From positions 1-64,000 of the forward strand of contig JASANE010016018.1 of NCBI GenBank assembly GCA_030248225.1: DNA of 64,000 nucleotides. Direction: 5' to 3'. Below the pieces are notes generated by a model. That model did no database searches and was not told where the DNA came from. It saw only the letters and a list, made by a program, of their open reading frames with translations. The position numbers were made by a program, and so were the translations under genes. The DNA is from Trileptium ribeirensis (taxonomy: Eukaryota; Nematoda; Enoplea; Enoplida; Thoracostomopsidae). Positions 57,083 to 64,000 of the stretch are shown piece after piece. Each line of letters opens with the position of its first letter. Positions within the stretch are counted from its first letter, which is position 1.

Positions 57083-57694
57083 TTGTGGTCGTATGAACCT
57101 GTTGATTTACCTAGGTTAGGTCGCGCTTGCAGTCTTAGTGAATTTATGGCGGATACTGATGGAAGTGAAGTTGATGTAATTGAATGTTATTTTGAACCGG
57201 CCAATTATAACATTGATGGCCTTGATGTGGCTTTCCCGACCTCATTGACAAGGGGTTCCACTGTCATTGGGTCCTTCCTTGATGCTGACCGGGGCCACCC
57301 TTGTCACCCGTATCCAAGCCGAGGTAGCAACAGGTTCGCGACCGATTGCACCAATGAAGCGCGTATAATCGTTGGGGCTGAAAGTATTGCCCGGGGTCTG
57401 CCCAGGTACGGGAATGTAGATGGTGAGGTGGCAAATAAAGACCGCCCAACCCATTGTGAGGCTTCCGTTACGCCCATCGTTACTGAAGCGCGCAGTGACG
57501 TTCTCCATGCTGAGCTAAGTTCTTTCAAAGACTTGCGTGATGAATCTGGTGTTCTTGATGATGTTGCTGATCAGAAGTGTGGTGAATTGGGGGAGTCGAT
57601 TGAACTCCTATTTGAACACAACGGATCCCATGCGAGCGATGCGAACCGTACAGGCGATGCGACTAAGTGTTATCTAAGTCAGATCAGATGCTAG
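57083..57694 (+). CDS. Unrecognised ORF in large retroelement
   Basis: 203 codons without repeats, mixed polar and acidic (DVIECYFEPANYNIDG, ARSDVLHAELSSFKDL). No family is recognised. It is separated from the next ORF by 10 bases and lies in the same direction, so it is probably part of the same ancestral frame. Confidence 0.35.
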   Translation: MWSYEPVDLPRLGRACSLSEFMADTDGSEVDVIECYFEPANYNIDGLDVAFPTSLTRGSTVIGSFLDADRGHPCHPYPSRGSNRFATDCTNEARIIVGAESIARGLPRYGNVDGEVANKDRPTHCEASVTPIVTEARSDVLHAELSSFKDLRDESGVLDDVADQKCGELGESIELLFEHNGSHASDANRTGDATKCYLSQIRC

Positions 57695-57704
57695 CAAGAG
57701 TGGT

Positions 57705-58400
57705 ATGACACTAAGAAACAACCTTGAGCCCGATGTGATAAAGACACCAGAGGACCTGGTCGATAGTTTCAGTGAGGATAGCGATGATGAACTCGACGAG
57801 GACCAATTACTGAGCGACGAAGAGTTTTGGGCGAGTTGGGAAGATCCTAATGCCGATTGGGATAGACGTGAACACACCCCCGATGCACGAGAGTGGCACC
57901 GGGAAGGGGTGTGGGAAACGCGCCGCAACAATGAACTACCGCAAGTACCGTCAGATGACGGCGTTGACTTGAGCTTGCGAATGAGTCAATCGTCTATCCG
58001 TTATGAGGATATCGAGAGTATTGGCAGTGAGGATGAATCAAGTGAAATCACTGATGAGGATAGCAATAGTAGTGAGCCAAGAGAAATAGGTGAGCCGAAT
58101 TTCCCTCTTCTGGATAGCGGCAGTAGTATTAGTGTAGAGGAGGAGCCTATCGAAGGGTCGCCGCGTATGCGCCCGGGTAACTTAGATGAGTCCGCCGACA
58201 CCTTGCCTAGTGTTTCTACCGATATTCTGAGGTCTGTCGAAGAGGTGCCTTGTATGCCCTCGGGTAATTCGGATAGCCCACTTAAGAGACCCAGGCCAGC
58301 TGAGGATGAATCCGTCGAAGGGAGATCAAGTATGTCCCCGGGTAATTCGGAGGAATCTGTAAGTATGATTAGCGAATCAACGGACGCATGCATGCGATGA
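57705..58400 (+). CDS. Acidic, repetitive disordered ORF
   Basis: 231 codons, strongly Asp/Glu/Ser-rich (DSFSEDSDDELDEDQLLSDE). The C-terminal half carries three loose repeats centred on GSPRMRPGN, VPCMPSGN and RSSMSPGN, each preceded by a Glu/Val-rich stretch. No fold is expected. Acidic disordered tails in retroelement Gag or chromatin-binding proteins are one possible parallel, but I cannot assign a role. Confidence 0.4.
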   Translation: MTLRNNLEPDVIKTPEDLVDSFSEDSDDELDEDQLLSDEEFWASWEDPNADWDRREHTPDAREWHREGVWETRRNNELPQVPSDDGVDLSLRMSQSSIRYEDIESIGSEDESSEITDEDSNSSEPREIGEPNFPLLDSGSSISVEEEPIEGSPRMRPGNLDESADTLPSVSTDILRSVEEVPCMPSGNSDSPLKRPRPAEDESVEGRSSMSPGNSEESVSMISESTDACMR

Positions 58401-59162
58401 GCAAACTTATTTAATTTTGTAAGGGACGCCAATGACGAACGATTACGCCGACTGGACGAGCAAGTGTCGAACACATATGGACTTTATCTTACTAACGATA
58501 TCCCGATCGAACTCGGACACATTCGCCCGTTAACCGCGAATGAACGAAATCGACTTTGGGGACCGGACGCATTGTTTGTCGTTTCGACTGATCATGCCGA
58601 GACACCGCATTATCATTACCATTGAGTTGATTACCATTACCATTGCATTGAGTTAGCAGAGAATCCGATCCCTCGTGTGGAGGAATGCCTCATACCGATT
58701 AACTTTAGGGCAGGCGAAATAAATTCCGACTTCGGACAGTCCGTGATGTTACAACCACAGGCTTTTTTCTATCGGAGAGTTGTGTTAGCCATGGAGAAAT
58801 TAAACAACTTGAGTAGGCTTTTCTATGTCCGCTTCGAAGGTAGTACCGATGCGGCTCTACAACGACATTCCGCTATGCTGAGTAGCATACTAGGTATGGC
58901 CTCCCCTATCGATCATCGCGTAACTGGATTGTACCTCGATCCAGTAGCTCTCGCCTCGTTGGAACTTTTCATGGAACTGGTGGGCCAATACGTGAATGGC
59001 CACACGCTCCAGCAGGTCATGGAGAAGGAGTTTGAGGCAGAGTCGAGCATGCACCTGATGTGTCAGGAGTGTAGGAGAAGTCATGTCCAACCAACAACGA
59101 GTGTTAATCCCTACTGTTATTTCATCGCTCACCATGGGAAATGGAGTTATCAGGGACTTTGA
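58401..59162 (+). pseudogene. Unrecognised globular ORF with one stop and a His/Tyr repeat
   Basis: One frame runs from 58401, is broken by TGA at 58623-58625 within a 'tatcattaccat' (His-Tyr) repeat, and continues to 59162. The later part (QAFFYRRVVLAMEKLNNLSR, ALASLELFMELVGQYVNG) looks helical and globular. It continues after a frameshift at 59141-59341 (GYIIPNWRYYVGIQ). I do not recognise the fold. Confidence 0.4.
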
Positions 59163-59341
59163 GCACCGCTTGCGCATCTGTCCGTATCGACGGGTATATA
59201 ATACCTAACTGGAGATACTATGTCGGTATTCAGACGCCCCGAATGCAACGACTCTCCCGTGCCGCTAACATTGACGTGCACGATATGATGTGTGAAGTGC
59301 CTCAGTTAGCTCGAATTTATTTACCGAAATCAGGGTACTGA
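59141..59341 (+). pseudogene. Frame-shifted continuation of the 58.4-59.2 kb ORF
   Basis: Overlaps the preceding ORF by 22 bases in another frame and reads ACASVRIDGYIIPNWRYYVG and MMCEVPQLARIYLP. A single indel would join the two. The region 59342-59585 has no clear frame. Confidence 0.35.
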
Positions 59342-59585
59342 GGGAGTCTCAATAACTAGTTTTGTCTAGCATACGATGAACAATACGGAGTTCATCGACG
59401 AGTCCCATAGACGGGATCGATTGGTGCTGTTGTGTGCACGCCTAAGGCTCTTGCGACGCCCCGCTAGCGTCAACTTGCTTGAGATTGAATGCAGCATGAC
59501 AATCGGTGAACACGTAGAAGTAGACTACTTAATTTCGGAACCGTGCATGCTCTAACGTAATACTATCAGTAGTTCTGCTCAAGAC

Positions 59586-60257
59586 TTGGACGAACAGTTG
59601 GCCCTAGCGATGGCCGAATGCTTGAAACCCTCTGAGGTACCCTTCAGAACTGACTCTCAGGAGGCCTTCGCTGAACGAAAAGAATTGACCGGAGAAAATT
59701 CCGAACAATTAGACGGGGAAGTGGTGAATAACGAGGAAGAATCGGAGCCTCCTCGAAAGGTAGCCCGACCCTCTTCACCTGGCCGATTGGGCCATATCCG
59801 CTTTGAATCACTGAACTTAGGAGCATGCAAACAGTGGCCCGGAATTGCTTTTTGCGAACCACACGCGCTGTTGACCGACCACAGCACCAACTGCTTAGAA
59901 TGGATTATCGCTGGTGAAGTTGTGCCCGAGTCTATTAAACACGCATGTAGCAATCAAACACTTATTGGTCCACTTGCGAACGACACCGCTGTGCACACAA
60001 TTATTCAAGGCGTTTTGATTAGGACTAGCGAACCTAAATTTATACTGAATAATCGTAGGCAGCTCGCGCACGTAACGTTGGGCAAGGCTGTAAAGGTTCC
60101 GCCTAACGGAATTTTATGGTTTCCCCACGGAAATTACACACAGTTGGTTATAGGATCAATAGTGCTGACTAGCATGTTAAAACCTGAGGAAATCACAATC
60201 AAATTTGGACCGAACATCAACATTGACAGGCTCTCCGGCCTCAAACTAAGGCCCTAA
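59586..60257 (+). CDS. Unrecognised ORF with a compact C-terminal domain
   Basis: 223 codons. The acidic N-terminus (about residues 1-65) is followed by a globular domain of about 155 residues, with FCEPHALLTDHSTNCLEWII, VKVPPNGILWFPHGNYTQLV and ITIKFGPNINIDRL. The frame is clean across the domain, unlike its neighbours. I know no family that it matches. Confidence 0.45.
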   Translation: MDEQLALAMAECLKPSEVPFRTDSQEAFAERKELTGENSEQLDGEVVNNEEESEPPRKVARPSSPGRLGHIRFESLNLGACKQWPGIAFCEPHALLTDHSTNCLEWIIAGEVVPESIKHACSNQTLIGPLANDTAVHTIIQGVLIRTSEPKFILNNRRQLAHVTLGKAVKVPPNGILWFPHGNYTQLVIGSIVLTSMLKPEEITIKFGPNINIDRLSGLKLRP

Positions 60258-60422
60258 ACCTGGAGCTCACTCGACGATGCCAAGGCAACAAACCTACAAG
60301 TAGCACAGATAGCTAAGGATTAAGTACAAAAGGTAGTTAACTTTTCCGCTTTATAGTACACTGGACTTTCGCCTTATTTCATAGTTACGATTATCGTCAG
60401 TGTAATTAGCCTGATCTACAGT
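60258..60422. other. Short gap between unknown ORF and protease ORF
   Basis: No credible frame is seen. It may include decayed coding sequence. Confidence 0.3.
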
Positions 60423-61220
60423 ATGACCAAGGGTAAGCTCTCGCCTATGTACGGGTGCTATATACACCGATGGCTGCCATGCCGCGGAAGGCTAATTAGG
60501 TCCGACAGTAAGCCCAGGAAAGCAATACGATGGATTAGGGCAGATAAGCGAGGCCCGAGCTCCCCACCAGAGGAGGACGTCACACCTGGTACCGAAGGAA
60601 TTTCGACGACCGACGTCTCGATTGTACATTCGGGGACGCCGCGCGTGTCCGTTGTGTCCAATCGTGCCCCGCGTTGCTCCAACAGACTATTGACAACACG
60701 CGCCTCGTCCGTGGAGGAACTTGTTTTCATCGAAGACGACGAGCTATTTGCTGCTCCCACTCGTGACTTACGTCGCGGACCCCGTCAGGGTGTGTTCACC
60801 AGACAGCTAAATACCATGAATGCCGGCAATACTCCTTTACTCATAAATTCAACCATACTTGGCAGCCCAGTCACGACACTATTGAAAAAAGGTGCCGACG
60901 TTTCGATTATGTCCCAAGCTCTAGCCGCTCGTTTAGGTCTGCTACCCCGAGACACCAATACCACCCGGATAGTACTGGCCATCCAACAGGAACTGGCCAT
61001 AAGCGGAGTGGTGAAGGCTCCGATCACCATCGGGTCGCTAAGCACACCATGTGACTTTCAAGTAACCGCTGACACCCGTACGAATGCATCTTAGGCACTG
61101 ACTTCATGGCTCTATTACCCTATGTAGCTATCAACTTCAAGGGCCGCTGCTTGGACTTATCAAACGGGACTGAGAACTGCTCGGCACCTTTTGCCGACCA
61201 AGGGGACTATCGACCACCAG
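60423..61220 (+). pseudogene. Retropepsin-like protease of the large retroelement, active site lost
   Basis: The frame 60423-61094 has a basic, polar N-terminus and then an aspartic protease fold (NTPLLINSTILGSPVTTLL). The DTG/DSG active-site triplet is replaced by KKG, followed by the normal ADVSIMS (about 60885-60910). A one-base shift at about 61085 moves the second half into the frame starting at 61106, where ILGTDFMALLPYVAINF restores the family's conserved C-terminal motif. With the catalytic Asp gone and a frameshift, it is inactive. It would have processed the polyprotein. Confidence 0.75.
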
Positions 61221-61560
61221 TTATTAATGTAGTGTCTAGGAAATACACACAAGTGCCGCCGAACACAGAATTATTCATCAATGCGATTCCTGAGATCACT
61301 CAACCGCCCACTGGCCAAGCCTTGTTTGTACGAGACCCTTTCATTAGGGACATCGCCATAGCTCACGCCCTAGTACTCACTGGAACAACGCCTGATTTCA
61401 GTAGCAATGATGAACTTTGGGAACCTCTCCGTTGCCATACATGCAGGACAAACGATAGGACACATTGAGATGCTCGATGACAAAGAGGTCGAGCTCTTAT
61501 ACGACAGCGACAAGCGTCTGCTACAGCTCGGACCCCCTCAGCACATTAAGCAATGCAACA
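61221..61560 (+). pseudogene. Pol linker after the protease
   Basis: Reads YTQVPPNTELFINAIPEITQ, PTGQALFV and, after a frameshift near 61420, VAIHAGQTIGHIEMLD. This matches the pattern found between protease and reverse transcriptase in Ty3/gypsy Pol. A reverse transcriptase would normally follow within a few hundred bases, but does not. Confidence 0.55.
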
Positions 61561-62788
61561 ATATAGGGGTTACACGAGACTTGCCTCACAGGACCCGGAT
61601 GAGTTTTCGCCACGCACGCCCGAAGCAGTTGTCTCTCCAACTTTGGCAATTAAACAAGCCGTCCAAACCTCGCCGCTTTCGCGCGCCCAACGCCGCGCCG
61701 CCACCGCTACACAAACCTACCGTAGTCCTCACTCGCAACGCTTGGTCACTGACCCGGACAAAACGCTGCTACCATACCATATCTATCGTGAACCTACAGC
61801 GTCTCAAGAGCAACAATACCCCAAACCCCGCCAGGCGTATTCTGCACCACCTACCCCGCTCCATCACACGCCGTTAATGCCTCTAGGCTTTGAAGCCACG
61901 CTCGAGGAATACGTCCCAGACGAATGGATTACTCCGTACTCGACACCCCCTAGACCGCTGCTCAAGCAATCTGCCCCAGCTTATAGTCAGCCACCTTTAG
62001 AACCCGCCCCGACACGAAAACCTGTACCTAAACCACGACGGAAACCCGTTCAAAACCCCACACCAACTAGTGAACCATTATCATCTGTAAGCTCTGAAAA
62101 CACATCGCCCGAAACCATTGATTCCCCGACACCACCACATCGGTGGACAATTCCACCCTTGTCATCACCCCTGGCGAAACGTAGAGCCGAGGCTCCACCG
62201 TTCGAAACATTTGAGCCCCAGACCCCACCCCATCAATGGATAACCCCTGTCGCGTTGTCACCCCTAAGGGAACAAGAGACTGGTACCCCATATGTTTCTT
62301 CCTTCGATCACTGGACCACTAGGAGACAAAACCAACAAGCGGAATGGGAATGGACATTGGACGAAAGGAGAAGGGTTAAGCGGGAAGAGGCCTGTGCCCG
62401 AGGAGAGCTTCAGGACGCAACCGAGCTAATGGAATATCTAGCCGGACCTATCGTACCACACCCTCCCTCGGAGGCCCAACTAGCCGCAGACACAATTGTA
62501 GGAGAATTTGTTGAAAGTTTGGCTAGGAGACGCGAGACAAGTAAACCAGACACGAGTGAACAACGCCTACCCCCCGAATCTTCGGAGGGCGGTAAATCCC
62601 TTGCCCCCCGAGAGCCTGCACACAACCCCCAGCTCCAGCTCGACAAACAGTGCCTTTCGCTCCACCGACTCGACATTGTGACCCTGTTATGCCAATGGAT
62701 CCCCCACCTAGGAGTGCCCGCTATCGGCACGAGATGCTCGAACCTTTTAGGGACATATTTGACGACCAGGACATCGAAGACATGTTAA
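61553..62788 (+). CDS. Proline-rich ORF (411 codons)
   Basis: A long uninterrupted frame of low complexity. It is rich in Pro, Thr, Ser and Arg, with PPHRWTIPPLSSPL and PPHQWITPVALSPL as a clear internal repeat (about 62135-62260), preceded by basic PKPRRKPVQNP. A more helical, charged C-terminus follows. No domain is recognised. It sits where the reverse transcriptase would be expected and may be a linker in a polyprotein. Confidence 0.5.
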   Translation: MQQYRGYTRLASQDPDEFSPRTPEAVVSPTLAIKQAVQTSPLSRAQRRAATATQTYRSPHSQRLVTDPDKTLLPYHIYREPTASQEQQYPKPRQAYSAPPTPLHHTPLMPLGFEATLEEYVPDEWITPYSTPPRPLLKQSAPAYSQPPLEPAPTRKPVPKPRRKPVQNPTPTSEPLSSVSSENTSPETIDSPTPPHRWTIPPLSSPLAKRRAEAPPFETFEPQTPPHQWITPVALSPLREQETGTPYVSSFDHWTTRRQNQQAEWEWTLDERRRVKREEACARGELQDATELMEYLAGPIVPHPPSEAQLAADTIVGEFVESLARRRETSKPDTSEQRLPPESSEGGKSLAPREPAHNPQLQLDKQCLSLHRLDIVTLLCQWIPHLGVPAIGTRCSNLLGTYLTTRTSKTC

Positions 62789-63062
62789 CCGCGCATCCTG
62801 ACTTGGAACCGGACGAAGATAACGGACAACGACAACTACGACACGAAGACATTGGAACTGGAGGTGGTCCGACCTCCCAAACAACCGCCTCGAGGAAGAC
62901 GGTTGTAGTGCTGACGCCAGCCAAAACGTCACTCCCAGGAACTCGAGCTCCCGCACCGAACCTCCCTCAAGAACCGCCACTAATGGCGATGAATATTATT
63001 GCAGGAATCATCGACGTGCAAATCATTGAAATGGAACAAATCCTGTCGCCGCGTTTGCCTAA
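62650..63062 (+). pseudogene. Acidic/basic connector in another frame
   Basis: The frame of 62650-63261 overlaps the proline-rich ORF. Its first part (EPFRDIFDDQDIEDMLTAHP) is acidic. Beyond about 63063 the coding signal passes to another frame (the NADAR domain), so the rest of this frame is a shadow. Confidence 0.4.
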
Positions 63063-64000
63063 TACACCATCAATTACGCGGCCCCTATCGAAACGTTTCT
63101 TTCGAAAGGCACGCGCTGGCCCGAATTATCAAACATGGCTCCGTTGGGTCAAACTATCAAACAGTACCCAATCGAATACACCTGAACTGAGCAAGGATAT
63201 CAGCTTCTCGTTACCTATTTATTCGACGAGGAGCAAGCAAGACAAGACATATCTGATCTAAAGATGGGAGCTCGAGACATCAAGACTATCTCCCGGAGAA
63301 ATAAACAAAAATTCCTCGACCCCGAAACAACGGAGAGCCTTCGCCCCGTCCTCCCGCATCTCATGCGAACGGTGCTCCTAGAAAAATTCGAGATCCCGAA
63401 ATTCCGAAATGTCCTGCTCGCCACTGGCCATGCTCAATTGCTCAAGGCGAATCGCACCGATTCATTCTGGGGAATCGGTCTTGGACCGGAAGACATCGCC
63501 TTTGGCCGCCGTCCGCGGCCAAACCATAACGTCATGGGCCGTCTCCTGGGGGAGATCCGGACCTTCATTCGTCACGGGGTCGCCAACTGGCCAACGGTAC
63601 TAATTCTCGGCGACTCCATGGCCGCGCCACTAGTCAGGATGGCCGTATCGAAAGGCTGGTTCGCTGTAGCGTGGCCTGGAGCCACCGCGCAGTTTTTGAT
63701 TCGGATGGCAACATGTATCGCCACGCCCCAAACTAAAACTATCATTATACCTGGCGGATACAAAGCCGCATTGCGATCCAAACTGGGCGAAGGCCGTTTT
63801 CTCGACACGCCGAGCAATTTTATGCCGCGCGTACGACGGCATATATGTTCCTTTGATTACCTATTGAGTGATGGAGCGGGAGCAGTGATCGCATCCCTCC
63901 ACCAGCTTGGGACGTTGGACAGGACGATGTGGGCGCATGGACCAAGGAATTCACCCATCTGTTTCAAGACATTAAGTGCCAATTCCCGGACAGGGCACGG
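63063..64000 (+). pseudogene. NADAR domain fused to SGNH/GDSL hydrolase-like domain, partial at window edge
   Basis: One frame (first base divisible by 3) opens at 63063, has a single TGA at 63183-63185, and is then open to the window end (271 codons). NADAR motifs in order: TRWPELSNMAPL (the SNF-like motif), TEQGYQ (the E-x-x-YQ helix), LLEKFEIPKFRNVLLATGHA, DSFWGIG and NHNVMGRLLGEIR. NADAR proteins act on ADP-ribose-related N-glycosidic bonds. From about 63590 a second domain begins with VLILGDSMA (GDS block I), VAWPGATAQFLIR and TIIIPGG, where a Gly-x-Asn block is expected. After about 63870 the family-like PPPAWDV box is in the next frame. The stop and shift suggest decay. Confidence 0.7.

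Noticed and set aside
58001..58474. 157-codon minus-strand Ser-rich ORF
   Set aside because: Antisense of the Asp/Glu/Ser-rich repeat ORF at 57705-58400.

Overview
This window looks like nuclear DNA of an animal, probably an invertebrate; I cannot name the phylum. The evidence is a split-exon host gene for a MYST histone acetyltransferase (Tip60/KAT5), with long AT-rich introns full of decayed mobile elements: a LINE, SINEs, MITEs, a DDE transposase, a DIRS-order retrotransposon and a retrotransposon with a Ty3/gypsy-like Gag and protease. There is no prokaryotic gene organisation. Nearly all short open frames in the AT-rich part are chance frames.

Region 1 (about 242-35100, + strand): Tip60/KAT5. 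I recognise twelve coding segments: chromo-barrel (242-310, 1871-2010), a basic linker (4524-4616 and 4712-4762), the approach to the MYST domain (5906-6100), the C2HC zinc finger (9521-9604, 11466-11555), and the acetyltransferase core to the stop codon at 34684-34686. The first exon lies upstream of the window. Introns reach about 10 kb and hold tandem repeats, a foldback element, an hAT-like MITE, a decayed transposase (23.6-25.7 kb, - strand), a tRNA-derived SINE and a LINE relic (28.0-31.0 kb). One 5' splice site appears to be GC rather than GT, and the linker exon sits in a decayed four-copy tandem duplication.

Region 2 (35.1-42.2 kb): AT-rich intergenic DNA with no recognisable gene. 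It holds a second, inverted copy of a repeat from the Tip60 intron, a palindromic MITE, a G-rich tandem repeat, a Harbinger-like MITE with TAA duplications, a SINE head and a 45-bp minisatellite.

Region 3 (42.2-64.0 kb): a nested retroelement stack with higher GC. The outer layer (about 42.2-45.5 plus 52.2-64.0 kb, running off the right edge) is a large, frame-broken retroelement. It has a gypsy-like Gag, about 5 kb of unrecognised acidic and other ORFs, a retropepsin whose catalytic Asp-Thr is replaced by Lys-Lys, a proline-rich stretch, and then a NADAR domain joined to an SGNH/GDSL hydrolase-like domain. No reverse transcriptase appears before the window ends. Its left arm is interrupted by a long-terminal-inverted-repeat (foldback) element, 45531-52177. 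That element is itself interrupted by a compact, apparently intact DIRS-order retrotransposon, 46743-50986, with Gag, RT/RNase H and tyrosine recombinase ORFs and split direct repeats whose copies are identical to each other. The youngest insertion is innermost.

The two most unusual items are the NADAR plus SGNH module in the large retroelement, and the young tyrosine-recombinase retrotransposon with its recombinase ORF between the A2 and B2 repeats.
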